This document shows positions 1 through 12,096 of a stretch of DNA of 64,000 bases, piece after piece. Location of the stretch: positions 124,001 through 188,000 of the forward strand of contig VWPU01001279.1 in the NCBI GenBank assembly GCA_013398955.1, written 5' to 3'. The notes beneath the pieces are model-generated. The model saw only the letters and a list, made by a program, of their open reading frames with translations, ran no database searches and had not been told where the DNA came from. The position numbers were made by a program, and so were the translations under genes. The first letter of the stretch is position 1, and each line of letters begins with the position of its first letter. The stretch comes from Callaeas wilsoni. Its lineage: Eukaryota; Chordata; Aves; Passeriformes; Callaeidae.

Positions 1-1501
1 GTAAAACAGTACACTGAACTTGGGAACAATTCTGCGCATTAACTACAGTAATAGTCCAGCTGCTGCTTTTACAAGAGAAATGATCTAATTATTTATAATT
101 GTGCAAATTCTATCATGGCCCTTTTTTTCTGGCATTCATCCATCCTACTATCTGTCATATAAAGCTGCTCAGAATTAAAATCCATATTCCTTCAGCACCT
201 CAGCAAAGTGTCACTGGCCAGGGCTCTTGTTCTGATGGATGATACCAGTGACAGCTGCCAGAAAACACACTTAAATTGCTCACAGATACCTTGAAGGTGT
301 ATGCAGCAATACATATTATCTAAAAAGAACCAATATATATCTTTCTGTTCGTCAATTTTGTACTTGGACATTTTATTCTTTAATACCAACCCTCTAAATC
401 CAATTTCTCTGGAGTTAGTTATTCAGACATCACTGGTATGATTAATAAAAACAGGAGTGGAATTGACAATGGCTAGATTAAAACGCCAAGCCCAACCATC
501 AGAAGCTCTGAATTGGTGGAGATGTATTGACAGAAGTGTGCCAAGGGTTTGGGCACTGTTGCTTTTAATGCCATTATTTCAGTATCTTATGCGTACTGGC
601 AGAACATTCACCTCCTAAACCTTATTCCTGAAACAAGACTACAACTTTTTTTTTTTTCCTAAACTGTAAGCTGATTGTGGATGGGTCATTTTCTTTTTTC
701 CTCTATTGTTTTTGGCTAGCTAACTATATGTACTTGATTTGTAGTGAGGCTGATTTATCCTAATTTTTAAAGCATATGCAACCTGCAGAGAGCTTAAATG
801 GATTTGTGAGACTTTCTAGACATGACCCATCAGTAGATTTGGAAAACACAGCTTCCAGTCTCTTGGGAACTTGTGTTTTTTGTTTAGCTTTGGTCAAAAT
901 GAGACCAACTGCTTATTTTTACTGTATTCAGCTAATTTTGAATTTAATTAATCTGACCAGACTCTTTTCCAACGAAACCTAATCTGTCAAAACATTTCTA
1001 ATCAGCTTTAACATAAATGACGAAATTCGTTTTTCTCAAAATTTATGGTTATCATCAACAACCTTCAGCTCTGCACAAGCTTTATAGTACTGATAATCCC
1101 AAAAACCATGGAAGAAAACAGTGTTCAGAAAGTAGAAACACTGGAGAGAAGTAGCTGAGGTCAACCTTCAGGTCAGCTGAAGAGGCCCCAGATAAGCACA
1201 GGCCTCCTGGCCCCTGGTCTGGGGCCAGATATGGCCAGGGGTGTCTCTAATTAGCAGTGTAGAGATCCCCTTTATTAATGTCAACGATATTTATCTACTT
1301 AAAGCTGTGACCACAGTTAAAGAGTCACATTGAGGTTCCCTTGAAAATCCAGGTTGTTATTTTATAATTAGCATTAGTATATAGACACACTGCACAAGGC
1401 AGTCTCAGCAATAGGTTTAATTCAGCAGCTAAGCCTTGGCAGGCAGGGTACATCTTAAACACTCTAAAGCTGTTGATTTAGTTCCTATTAATTTTAACAT
1501 G
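1..1501. other. AT-rich non-coding sequence
   Basis: No gene or recognisable repeat is visible. Reading frames are short and lack protein-like character. Small features seen are a 13-base T run at 646-658 and a GC-rich inverted repeat at 1207-1228, with arms ctggcccc and ggggccag around a 6-base loop. The stretch ends at acatg, the left half of the target-site duplication of the LTR that follows. Confidence 0.7.
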
Positions 1502-2475
1502 TGTCCTGGTTTGAGAGACAGGTGTCTGCTAAAGGAGGCAGACGTCTTCCTTGGAATGGAAAAAATGTGGACCCCCTTCCCTCTGAATTGTTATGATTTT
1601 GAAATTAAGGGGCTCTCAGGCAAAGATATGAGAATAGGAATAACAGCTCTTTACTAGTATTTCTAATAAGGCAAAAACAACAACAACTTTGGCATTAACA
1701 ACAAACAGAACTCAGAACTCAATGACAGCCATCTCGGCCGCGGGCACCTTCCCCTTTGGCGCCGTGCCGGTCACAGCTGGCAGGGGCGCTCCGGCGGCAA
1801 GCTGGGACGGCAGAGACGGGCAGAAGTCCTGGGATGGTGGAGGAGATGTATCACGGTCTGGAGCCGCAGTGGGAAAATCCCCGGGAGGTCTCAGCAGGCA
1901 GGAGGTGCGGGGCTACAGAGCAGCGAAGGCCGGGAGCAGCCTGGAAAGAAGCGGCGGGGGCTGGGTGGGGCAGTGGCAGCCCGGCTCCAAGGAAGGCAGG
2001 GAGAGGAGGGATCGGGGCACCCAGGCAGATGGTAAGAAAGTCCTTCCCTTAGTGAGGTGGGTGTTAATAAGGTCTCAGTCTGAAGGGCTGCTCTTACGAG
2101 CAGGGGCTCACCCGCGGCAAAAGAAGCAGGACCAGGCTGGTCCCTGATGACAGCCGAAAAACTCCTCTCCAAACAGCCTCGGCCGCCTCCTTCCTCTTCT
2201 CCAGTCGAGAGCGAGAGAGCCCGAGCCCGAGAGACAGGGGCTGTGTGCAGCCCTGCTGTCTCCAGTCTCCCCTCTAGCGGTATCTCCCTCCTCCTTGGGC
2301 ATTCCCAGGTAACGAGAGAGGGGCCATTGGCCCTCTCCCCTGAGCTGATAACTTCTTTTGTCTGTGAAGTGTCCAGTCGTTACGGCCCATTAGCCACACG
2401 TATGGGAAAAATTCCTCAAGAAAGAAAGAAAAAAAAACCCAACAAAACAAAAGAAGAACTCCTCAAACCCCTACA
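1502..2475 (-). mobile_element. Solo ERV LTR (ERVL-type), avian family
   Basis: The element is about 974 bp. It begins TGTCCTGGTTTGAGAGACAG and ends CCCCTACA, so it has the TGT...ACA termini of a retroviral LTR. It is flanked by 5-bp repeats that match at four of five bases (acatg at 1497-1501, gcatg at 2476-2480), as expected for ERVL-class integration. The opening matches my memory of a common avian LTR beginning TGTCCTGGTTTG. Orientation is the less certain part. Minus is favoured because a CCAAT box reads on that strand near 2323-2329, inside a near-palindrome, and because the AT-rich polyadenylation-like region near 1640-1670 then lies downstream. No internal retroviral sequence or second LTR adjoins it, so it is a solo copy left by LTR-LTR recombination. 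The reading frames inside are by-products of its high GC content. Confidence 0.8.
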
Positions 2476-5400
2476 GCATGGAAGAAGCTGACCACACATT
2501 TGTTTCATGGTACTGCTGTATCTTTGGCAGGTTCTGCTCTTTCTTGGAGACAAAAGTATTTACTATTTTTAGGTTTCCTTTTTAATATTTTTTAATCACT
2601 GACTAAATAAACCACAAATAATGTGTTCAGTCAGTACAATATGGGCATCATATCTAAACTATTGCCATCGCTTAAAGGTTTCTAACAAAAATAAGGAGGT
2701 GTAAAACTATTTCAACTTGAACTGTGCCATTTCATGCAGAAGTAGACATTTAACTGAACATTTAACTGCATCTGTTTGGGTGTCATCGCCCTCCCCCCCC
2801 AAATATAATATGTTTAATAGATTTCCATTTCTGTTATTTAAACAACCACAGAGCAATCAGGATATGCAGTCACACAAAAACAATATTATTAAAATAAAAT
2901 TAATTTGGACCGGATATGCCTGACATGAACACGCCATGCTGGAAGACCAAAAATTCTGCTCTGCTCTTCCTTTGTTATCCTTAAAGTGGTTGGCTCACAC
3001 TTTGGGAAAGAGCCTAGACCAATTCACCTTTCTGTCTGATAAAATTAAAGGAGAGGGTTTTGGCAGCAAATTAATATCCATCAGTGATTTTTGAAAAGTT
3101 TATTAAGAGATTAAGTATTATGAAGTGATGGAAGAGCAATTATGAAGTGATGGAAGAGCAATTTTGAAGTAAAAATAACATAGATTGGTTTGATAGCAAA
3201 GCAATAAAATATTTGTTTAAATGGTAGAGAAATAACTGTTACTTTGAGAGGTGGACTCAGTTTCTTTGCAATATTTATGTCTCTTACATCATCTATTCAT
3301 AAAATACTTATCTATATTAAAATGTGAATACAATTTTTTTGTAAGAACCTTCCTTTTTAATAATTGTGTAGCTTGACTTTTATTGTTTGAAGATGAAATT
3401 GCGGGCTTTGGGGATAACTTAGCTTACCCTTTATTTCTTTTCTAGACAAGAACTCAGCCTAATATTTGTTTTTATTTCCTTTCCATCCAATATTCATACA
3501 CATAGAGAATGTTTTTCAGTGCAAACACGGAGCACTGGCATTTACACCAGTGTGAGCTCAGGGGTGTGAGAGTAGCAAAGACAGAAAGCTGCCTGAGCAT
3601 CTTCCAAGTGAGCAAACTGACTAACTTCTTGTAATATATTTAATTATTTTTCTTAAATTACATGGTAGGCTTAAACAGCTTCCTTACTCTTTTAACAAAT
3701 TTGTTGACGATCAAATACTACTAAAAACGGTTAGGCTTAAATCTGGATTCTACTCAAATAAGTGAGATATTAAACAGCTCAGATAAGAAAAGTTGCAGCA
3801 TTTTGTGTTTGATGAACTTGTCAGTTGTGTAGTAGGAAGAGGCAACATAAATAAAAAAATTACAGAAAGTACATTTTCATGTTTAAAATAGTTGAAAAAC
3901 AAGGACCAATACGGTATGTCCTAAACACCTGCAATTACCACCTGCTGTTTTCTTTATTTGTATGTGGACTATTTTGAAGTTCTCTTATAAAACAATTTGT
4001 TCAGTTCTCATTTCACATTATGGCAGACTGGAATAAACTTGTGACCCATCTAGGTACTGGTATTGCTGACACAGATCTTCAATCTCTGTTTTCTATGCTC
4101 ATGTAGAATTGTATTGATAAAGTAAAGGTTTCTGGCCAAGTATGGATTGAATTTGTGGCCATGAGAGGTGACTATTACAAACAATGCTTTTTTGTTTTGC
4201 CAAAAGTTCCTCAAAAGCTTGAAATTTAAATTTACAGTCAAAGTTAACATGAAATGGAAGTATTAAATTAATCATCAAATCAATCAAATTTCAGCAATAT
4301 TTTAAACTTTATAAACCACTAAACAAAAGATCAAGGTGAAACCTTGGCCTCTTTTTTCCCCAGTGACAAAATTCAGCAAGGGCGGTGGAGGATTTCTGAC
4401 TTATTTTATGACTTAAGTAGATGAAACTAAAACTCCTCTCCAAAGCTCTGTTGGAAAGACAATTAAATGCCCTAGATAGAGATCTAATTACATATTTCAC
4501 ACATAAGAACTTGCATAAAGAAATGTTTACATTCCTGAATATGATGTAAGAAAACTAATTTCCCTGGCTAGGGAATCTGACTATAGAAGCCTGAAATATA
4601 GTTTAAGAAGCTAGGAGAAAAGCAATCAAATTTTTTTTCCTCATTAATGCTATTTCTACTTGTAGATTAAAACAAATTGCTCTGTCTTTGAAGCCCAGAG
4701 CTGGGTCATGAAATGCATGACTTTGCTGTGTGGAGCCACCTGAAGTAGTTCTGCAAGTGGATATGATCAGGCTTGCTCCATGTGATGCTGCATCTGGCCT
4801 TCCTACCTAATCCAAGAAAAAATACAGTTCCTAACCGTGGGTGTACATAGCTTCTGGCACCCTAGCACTTGGTCTGCTTGGTGACAGAGTTCCTGAAGAA
4901 AGCTCTATTTCCATTGGTGTGCTTTCCATAGTAAGGTCTTTTAAGATGGGATTTAGTTATCTTTGTAAAGGTGACATAGAAAGATGGAAAGATTCCAGTA
5001 TCTAGGCCTGCCCCTTGCCCTAAAGGCAGATCGTGGATTCCCAATTTTTTACTGACAGGTGTTTACCAAGAGACTTCACAGCATTCCAAGCCAATCTATT
5101 ACTTACTGCAAACCATCTGAAAACAAGCTCAAAGGTACAGAAGGTAAATTAAAATTCTGCTTAGAAACCTCAGACAGGTGCCTTGGGGAAATCACAATCT
5201 GCTCCAACACTTCACGAACGCTGTTTATGTAATTCTTGAAATGCATATGCATTGTGTATATCATGTATATATAATAAACCAGTAACATGCTAACCACCAT
5301 TACCTGGTATTGCAGACCACTTCACCACCAGTCCTAGCAGAGTGGCCTCTACTAGTTCTGGTCTACAAACACAAAGACTATCCCTGCCCATGGACTACCT

Positions 5401-5579
5401 CTTATTTTATGCGTTGAGTGCAACTTCCCAGAAACCGAATGAACAACGGGAGAGCAGGTGAGCAGCGTTTATGATTTCAAACTGGTAGGAAGTTTTTGTA
5501 AGATGTTACTGGAACCATGGATTTCAAGAAAGAATGAGAGAATTTTACACTTCTTTGTGGATACCTCCCTACAGGTACG
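2476..5579. other. AT-rich non-coding sequence
   Basis: No gene is seen. It contains an 8-base C run at 2793-2800 and a perfect 22-bp tandem duplication listed separately. The remainder is ordinary AT-rich, CpG-poor sequence with no LTR or LINE signature that I recognise. Confidence 0.65.
3117..3160. repeat. Perfect 22-bp tandem duplication
   Basis: The 22-base unit attatgaagtgatggaagag+ca occurs twice head to tail, at 3117-3138 and 3139-3160, with no mismatch. A partial third start (attttgaag) follows. The exact identity implies a recent local slippage or duplication event. It may be polymorphic in the population. Confidence 0.95.
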
Positions 5580-6670
5580 AGAGGCGTGCCAGAGAAAACA
5601 AGAGGATTGTTCTAATGAGAGTCAGCAATACAGGAGGCTGATGGCATGGGCTGGTTGGAATGCCATGGAATCCCTCACAGCTGGGATCAGAGCACACTCA
5701 AGTTGGCTCCTCTAAAACCCAGGGTCCTTGTCCCCTTCAGCGTGCTCAGCACGGCCTTTAACTCCACAATGTTGTGCAACTGGACCTGCAGGACAGGGAC
5801 CTTTCCAGCCCGATCTGCCCTTGTTCCTCTCTGTCCCTGCACAAAACACAGCACACAAGAGAACGGCAGCAGGGCCCTGGGTGTCCCTGGGCCCGGGTTT
5901 TGCGCTGCTTCAGCTCCACGGAGACATGGGTAAAGTGAAGAAGCCAAACTGTTTATTAATGAAAGGCGAAGTGAAGGGGTGAGCTGGGAGGGAAAAAAGC
6001 GGATGGGCAGGGTGTGAGGGCTGGAGGGAGGGAGCTGCCAACAGGGAGGGAGATGGGAGGAGCTCCTGGAGCTTCCCACAGGCTCAGCTCTGACCAGCAA
6101 CAGCTGAGCCTGGAGCTCCAGCTGGTCCCCTCTAGTCTCCACGTGGTCCCATTTTCAATGGGAACTGGAGGTCGCCGAAGGACACTGATTTCTTCTGATC
6201 CAGCTGACGAACGAAGTGCTGCACATCTTCTGGTGAACGTCAGCTGGATAATTACGCTGATGGAGGATAGGCTCTCATCGTCCCTCAGGGCTTGAAGGGC
6301 TGGAAGAGAGTGGAACAGAGCCACGGTCATAGCCCGGATTGCGGGAATCCAAGGAGACCTTCCTGCCAGGGCCATCCCACCCAGCTCTTGCCATGGCCAG
6401 GAGGGAGCAGGAGATGACAGGATCAGCTGGAAGGTGCCGGCCACAGATCCCCCACGTGTCCCTGAAAGCTCTCCGGCTCTGCCCACGCCACCCCTCGTCC
6501 GCACAGGGAGCAGAGCCCTCCGCAGCCAGGGCAGGGATTGTAGCTCCGTGACCAGGATTCACATCTTCCCCCGCTGGCCCGGAGACAGCGCTCAGAGCAG
6601 AGATGTCTACGTGGCGGGGCCCCAGAGGAGTCGTAGGGGGAGTACCCAGCCTGCTGCTCCTAAGCCTTAT
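5580..6670 (-). other. GC-rich, CpG-rich insert of unresolved origin (LTR or pseudogene fragment)
   Basis: About 1.1 kb stands out sharply from its AT-rich flanks, with several dozen CpG sites by eye. The minus strand is the likely sense strand. It carries a strong splice-acceptor-like tract (ctctgttccactctcttcca, then g, near 6297-6317). Downstream is a short frame that reads EDVQHFVRQLDQKKSVSFGD and runs to a stop near 6150, then GC-rich sequence, then an AATAAA hexamer at about 5955-5960 in an AT-rich pocket. That order resembles the last exon and 3' UTR of a gene-family copy. The same order (GC-rich U3, polyadenylation signal, trailing sequence) could also be an LTR. A competing frame on the same strand stays open for 182 codons (5956-6504). 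I recognise neither protein and found no clear target duplication at the edges. Boundaries are approximate, to about 30 bp. Confidence 0.4.
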
Positions 6671-8031
6671 CGTTGGAAAACTGAGGAATTAAAACTTTCT
6701 GTAGTTTTAACATCTCGTAGTTTTGTACTTTTCAGTGCCAAACTCTCTGTTGTGTCACATATAACAACACTGCTTTGGAACACTGTTACGCTCACACACT
6801 GGAATTATGTAGGTTTGAGTAGCTTAAAGAAAAATTACTTTTTGAAGTTTCATCAGCCTTAAACGTGCTGATTTCTACTTCATCTAAAGGAGTATGTTGG
6901 CACAAATAGCATTTTTCAACTTGTTGGTTCACAAACATTTTAAAATATTTTTAAAGAATTAAAAATATGTTTCTCTGAATATTTTTTGGTGTTATATTGT
7001 CTTAATCCCACTATATATTGGGCATTTTCATTGCAAGTCACAAGAAACCATCAGTGAAATAAAATTTGGTAATATTAAGCGTTTATATTAATAACGCTTT
7101 GATGTGTATTTTTCTTCTGCTAGGAAAGCAATTTAGTCAGTATGCAAAGAACACCAAGCTATGCAGTTCTCACTTGATATTTTCAATGGCAAGAAAGAGC
7201 ACAAGTGAGGGACTAATTCTGGAGAGGTTTCATTGCACCAAGGAACTCTACAAGTCTAAATGGCCATGCGGACCATAAGAATTCAGCACAAGACCAGCAT
7301 CACAAACACAACATTTTTACTCCTGGCTATTCCTCCTATCCGACAGAACTGGAAGATAAAGACCATATTTTCATAAAGTGATTAGCAAAGAATAGATACT
7401 TTCAGAGGCCCCACAGGCTCCAGCCCTCCTCCTGATAGAGACTGATTGTCGAGCTCCCAGTTGTTACTGGAGAGCTTCTATCCTGGGTTCTTTGTTGCAC
7501 TTGTTTACAAACAAATCACAAACTTGATGCTTTAATACACATTTAAACACGCATTTTAAACAGTTAAGCTTTCTTCATTTTAACAGAAAATGGACTGCTT
7601 CAATCTAATTGCTTTAGTCTGTTTATGGAATTATTTGCAATTCTAATTCTAGCATTGCTTGCAGCTTGATAAATCTAGCATTGCTGTGCACTGATAAACT
7701 GGTTTGATCCCTGTGTAAAACAGAAGTTAATCCTCTGTAGGGTAATGCAGTGAGAATTTTTCCTGAAAGTCTTCTAAACTGACTATAAAATTTCATCTTT
7801 ACATAGGATAACTCCCTGAGCAGTATTCTATTGAAATACCAACACCTTTACCACATGAAAGGATTGTACCTGTGTCCTCACCTTTCCGTATTTCGTGAGG
7901 CTCCTGCCAGGACCTGTAAAGTCACTGCAGAGGGAGTACATGGAATCGTGTTCCTGTTCTGTGTATAGGCTCCTAGTGGAACTGGGCCTTTAGGAAAGGA
8001 GTCCTTTGAGGAGTTAAACCACATTTAACTT
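6671..8031. other. AT-rich non-coding sequence
   Basis: No gene is seen. The stretch includes a degenerate tandem duplication near 7.65 kb. It ends with aactt at 8027-8031, the left target duplication of the next LTR. Confidence 0.65.
7648..7698. repeat. Degenerate 25-26 bp tandem duplication
   Basis: Two adjacent units both begin tctagcattgct and end ttgataaa or ctgataaa (7648-7673 and 7674-7698). They differ by a few substitutions and one length change. This is an older local duplication than the perfect one at 3117. Confidence 0.8.
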
Positions 8032-8094
8032 TGTCTTGGGGTGATACTATGACAATACTCTATTCCTCATTACCTGCTTGATTTCTAGTGCACC

Positions 8095-8103
8095 TTTAAA
8101 TAG
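8095..8103 (+). promoter_or_regulatory. TATA-like box of the LTR
   Basis: The sequence tttaaatag lies 63 bp inside the LTR, in the expected part of a short U3, followed by a purine-rich stretch. Use as a promoter is inferred from its position only. Confidence 0.4.
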
Positions 8104-8524
8104 CAAAGGGGGGAGAGAGGAGCCGAGAGAACTCTTCAAAGCGGCTCGCTTGACCTTGTAACTAGAATGTTTTGCATTCTTTTCTCTCCCGATTCTGACA
8201 ATATTTGTTGGTTAGAGGACTTTTGCTCTCTAGACTCTTCGGCTTTCAGCAGAGAAGGGACTGTGATCTGCCTCAGCCGCGTCTGTTCCTTTTTGGACTG
8301 TTTTTGGCTTGCTTTTCATCTGAGACCCGCTCCCATCTCCGGACCTGCTCGGCGGGACCCTCCGAGGGGGATCGTCGGACCCTCCCTGGCCCGGCCCGGC
8401 CCAGCTCAGGACTGCAGGTCTTACCTACAGAAAGAACTCTAAAATCCATAGTCCTCTTTTAGGGGACAGGGCGGGGGTTTCAATATCCTTTTTTCCCTGT
8501 GACAGCAGGGGACTCTGTTTGTTA

Positions 8525-8530
8525 AATAAA
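8525..8530 (+). terminator. LTR polyadenylation signal AATAAA
   Basis: A canonical AATAAA hexamer sits in the 3' third of the LTR, followed by a T-rich run (ggg then seven Ts). This arrangement is typical of an LTR R/U5 boundary and sets the plus orientation. Confidence 0.6.
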
Positions 8531-8624
8531 TAGGGTTTTTTTCACTTTCACTTGAGAAATTATTTTCCCGAACCTGTTGGGGAGATGCTGCCGGGGCCTG
8601 CTTGCCTGGCAGGCAGGAGAGAAA

Positions 8625-8640
8625 GAGAGAGAGAGAGAGA
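8625..8640. repeat. (GA)8 microsatellite inside LTR
   Basis: Eight uninterrupted GA units lie near the 3' end of the LTR at 8032-8688, followed by a short pyrimidine tract (cctctctc) that could pair with it. This is a likely length-variable site. Confidence 0.95.
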
Positions 8641-8688
8641 CACCTCTCTCGGGTTGTTTCCTCCTGGATTTGTGTCCAAACCGGCACA

Positions 8689-11418
8689 AACTTTTACGAA
8701 AGCTTTTCGCAGCAGGACCCTTACAGAGATATCTTGGTGACACCTGTAGTCCTTTTGACTCCAGGACAAATGAACTTCAATGACTTTACTGAGCAAACAA
8801 ATTCTGCAATTTTTTTCAGAGCACAACTCTCACCACTTTGACTTCACATTGTGCCATAAGTTGAAAGAGTGCATATAAACACTGTGCAAGCCATATCACC
8901 TCCTGAGTTGTTTAAGAAATTGCATGGTCAGCAGCTCCAAGATCCCACTTTGTGCATAATTAACATCAGTAGAGGTTAATTGCAGCTACCCATACAGCAA
9001 TCAAGCAGAGGGTAAACCTAATCTGAACAGTTTAATTATTTTAAAAATTATGTTATATAGTCAATGTGATAATGACCATGCAATAGAGTTTATACCTTTT
9101 TAAAAACACATTCTGAAATTTGACTGATTTTTTGCAAGATTTATGTGCAGGTAATTTTATAAAATATGTTATTAAATCAGGTAGATAGGCTGTAAATACC
9201 CATAACCACTAATAGGAACACAAGCAGCTGCACAAATAATGCAAAGGAAGAACAGGTCAGTGATGAACCCTTATCCTCTGAAAAGAAAATTTATCTAAAT
9301 TTGGTTGTGATGATGCAGTGGTTTTCACTTCACAGTTACTGATCTCCAAAGTGCAGTTGCAGTACTTTATCTATTAACTCCCTTCTTCCCACATTTTCAT
9401 CCCAAGACAGACAACTGACTTTCAAGATCCTACTGTTTTTTCCCTGTCACAAAACATTTCCAATGAATAGAAAAAAAATAGATAGTGCTGTGTTCCTTTT
9501 TAAATGCTCTTGAAATCCTTTGTACATGGAGCAGGTAGATGTTACTCTGGTAAGCCATTAGAGTATCTTCAAAATGAATTTAATGCTTTATCTTCACAGA
9601 GAATGAAAAAAAAAAAGTATGAGAAAAATGAGAAGAAGGAATCTGTCTTGCAAGTCCTTGAAAGCTGATAAGACTAGATGGGCTTCTTAGTGCATGTAAT
9701 TTTTACATGGTTTTAATTGTCATCTGAAATTTCCAGTCAGTCTGTAAAATTACCTGGTTCATCTAGATGCAGGCATACAAGGTGCTGTGCCAGGGATTTA
9801 TCACCAAATGAAGTAATTCTGTCTCGCTTTTGAAAGACTTCTTACACTAAAAAGGTGACATTATTACAGTGCCACAAGATCCTTCCTATGGCACTTCCAG
9901 TTTGCTTGTATCTGTCTTGTCACTAACTTCTAGCGCTGCATTTTGAGAATGTTACTGGAAACAGAGAAAATGACCTAGAAATTCTCTGAGAAAAAGGAGA
10001 TAACCCTTCAGATGTGCTCAGTCAGATAACCAAATCAAATACTTGCAGGTACCTCGTGAATTTTGGCTTCTGAAGTAATTGAACCGGAGAACAAAAAACT
10101 TCAGAAATAGCTTTGTGAAATACTGAAACAAATTTCTCTGCAGCATACTGAAGTGAAACACAAAATAGGAATATTCAATCCATGTTTACATAGGTCTTAT
10201 TAAACAGTACATAAATTACACATTTAACAGCAGGATATGGATATGATGGCTCCGTGGCTGCTGGAGGGTGTGTGCAGTGCCCTTGTATTGACCACACGTG
10301 GTAAAACTTCACAGAAGTTACAACATGGGGGAAGGCTGTTAAAGAAGTGACTCAGAATTGCTAAGCAAACACTATTGATTGATTTGTCTCTGTCCAATAG
10401 ACTACTACTTTGATACATATTTATAGCAGGAAAATTTTTCTAAGAATGCAGAGTTTACTTTGCTGACAATGAGATTTACTACAAAATAATCAGAATGCTT
10501 CTGCAGAAAGGGTTTGCAAAGTTATTTCTGTATTTTAAAAGTGATGGTTAGTGGCATACTTGAGGAATACTCCCTCATCTGGACTGACTTCTAAACTTTG
10601 TGCACATATTTATAAAGAAAGAATTTAGCTTTTTTCTTCCCCTTATAAAGGCCAGTAACTGCCTTGAACCTGAGTAAGCAGGTTAGGCACAGGTACTGCC
10701 AGAAGAACCAGGGAATGCTGCTGGCTCCAGCTTTATGGCTACTTGTTGCTCACAGAAAAGGTCTGCATTTGTTCTCCCATATAGACACTACATAATAGAA
10801 TTAAAAAGCATTATTCCCTCTTTTTTTTCCCAGTTCTTGCATTTCACAGGAGGAATGGGTTAGGCTGACATGCTGATCACTGGGAACTCAGCTTATAGGA
10901 GAAGAATCTAAACTTGTGTGATGAAGAGATCTTCCTGTTCATTGAATAAAACACAATTTTCTTGGGAAAATATGGATTTATATGCTAGCAAAATCCTGAA
11001 AAAAAAATCTAATCTAAATTCTTGAAATTAAATACTTTTATTCAAGTCTCAAAATAGAGATTAAATATTTTTATTCTGGGGGATAGGCAAGAGAATGTTT
11101 AACAATTACAATTGAAAGGAAGCACAAAGTATTTTTCCCTTCATAAGAGCAAAAAATGGAATAGCAGAACATTATGGAATCTCACTTTTTCCATGACCGG
11201 AAACATAATGGAGGTTTTGTTCTCCAGCCAACATCTTTTACTCTTCCTACATTCTTCTAATCCATTGGAGCTTACTTGCACGAAAGAGCAGATTTATTCC
11301 ACAGCATCTGGAATTTAAAAGGTAATGAACTGACAAAATGACCACATTGTATAGGGCACAGAGGCAACTAACAAAACTGTTAAAAATTGCTAAGAAAATT
11401 CCTAGCATAAGCAAAGCA
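8689..11418. other. AT-rich non-coding sequence
   Basis: No gene, LTR or LINE sequence is recognised. Base composition is uniformly AT-rich. The stretch ends with aaagca (11,413-11,418), the left target duplication of the next element. Confidence 0.65.
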
Positions 11419-11601
11419 TGTCGCGGTGGTGTGGTTGGTCAGGCTAGCTCAGCACGCGGAGGCGACCACCGCGGCAGAGGACACGGGAGTGCCCTCGCTG
11501 GCAGCAGCTCTGTGTAGCCCAGCACTGACAAGAGGCGATGTAAAGGCGCAGAGGACAAAGAGGCAAGAGAGATCTTTTGTATGGGTCTCCAAGGCTCATT
11601 G

Positions 11602-11738
11602 CCTTGAAGGGGTCCAGGGACAAAAGACCCTGAGGGGCGGAGAGCAGGGACTCTTATAGAGCTAGGGGGATCAGGGTACAACCAGCGGGTGAAGGGTAGG
11701 AGGGAGGAGCAAAACCGGATTGGGGGAAAACAACCAAT
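11602..11738 (-). promoter_or_regulatory. Leftward LTR promoter-like block
   Basis: Read on the minus strand, the order is ATTGG/CCAAT elements (11,738 to 11,719), then TCTATAAGAG at 11,660-11,651, then CCCCTCAG and CCCCTTCAAGG at 11,637-11,602. Spacing of CCAAT to TATA (about 60 bp) is typical of a retroviral U3. Activity is inferred, not shown. Confidence 0.45.
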
Positions 11739-12002
11739 GGGGTGAAGAATCCAGAACCAACCAATGGGTGTTGTGGTGAATGAACCAACCAGGGGGCCAC
11801 AGAGCCCAGAAACAGAGGTTTGGTGGGCTGGTTCCAAAGAGTAAAACCCCCTTCTGTGAAGATGGCTTCTGCCTTCGAGTTCCTAGGATTCCTGAGGGGC
11901 GGTTCTGTGTACAGTTGACAGACACCTCTTGTGTCCCCTAAGGGAAGGTGTCCTGGCCTGTCCCGCCTTCCTCCTCTTCCTATGGGTCCCTGCGGTGTCA
12001 CC

Positions 12003-12096
12003 CCGCCCCCTTCCCTGTATCCCTTTAAAAAGCCCCTCAGTCTCTTGTCTTATCCTCTTCGTATCCGGTCCCCTTCAAGGGAGCTTCTACAATAAA
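12003..12096 (+). promoter_or_regulatory. Rightward LTR promoter and polyA-signal block
   Basis: On the plus strand ccgccccc is followed by tttaaaaag at 12,024-12,032, then CCCCTCAG (12,033-12,040), CCCCTTCAAGG (12,070-12,080) and AATAAA (12,091-12,096). TATA followed about 65 bp later by AATAAA is a compact U3-R arrangement. Its downstream words are shared with the leftward block on the other strand. Confidence 0.5.

Larger units (their letters stand above)
8032..8688 (+). mobile_element. Solo ERV LTR with exact 5-bp target duplication
   Basis: The 657-bp element starts TGTCTTGGGGTGATACTATG and ends AAACCGGCACA. It is flanked on both sides by the identical pentamer aactt (8027-8031 and 8689-8693). 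TG/CA termini plus a 5-bp duplication identify an LTR, most consistent with the ERVL group. Plus orientation is supported by a TATA-like tttaaatag at about 8095-8103 and an AATAAA polyadenylation hexamer at 8525-8530. The middle is GC-rich and keeps many CpG sites, and a (GA)8 tract lies near the 3' end. No gag or pol sequence and no partner LTR follow, so it is a solo LTR. The exact duplication and retained CpGs suggest a fairly young insertion. All the short reading frames within are incidental. Confidence 0.9.

Noticed and set aside
5956..6504. 182-codon minus-strand open frame
   Set aside because: It lies in very GC-rich sequence where stops are scarce, reads through an acceptor-like tract and a presumed 3' UTR, and is rich in Pro, Ser and Arg without any motif.
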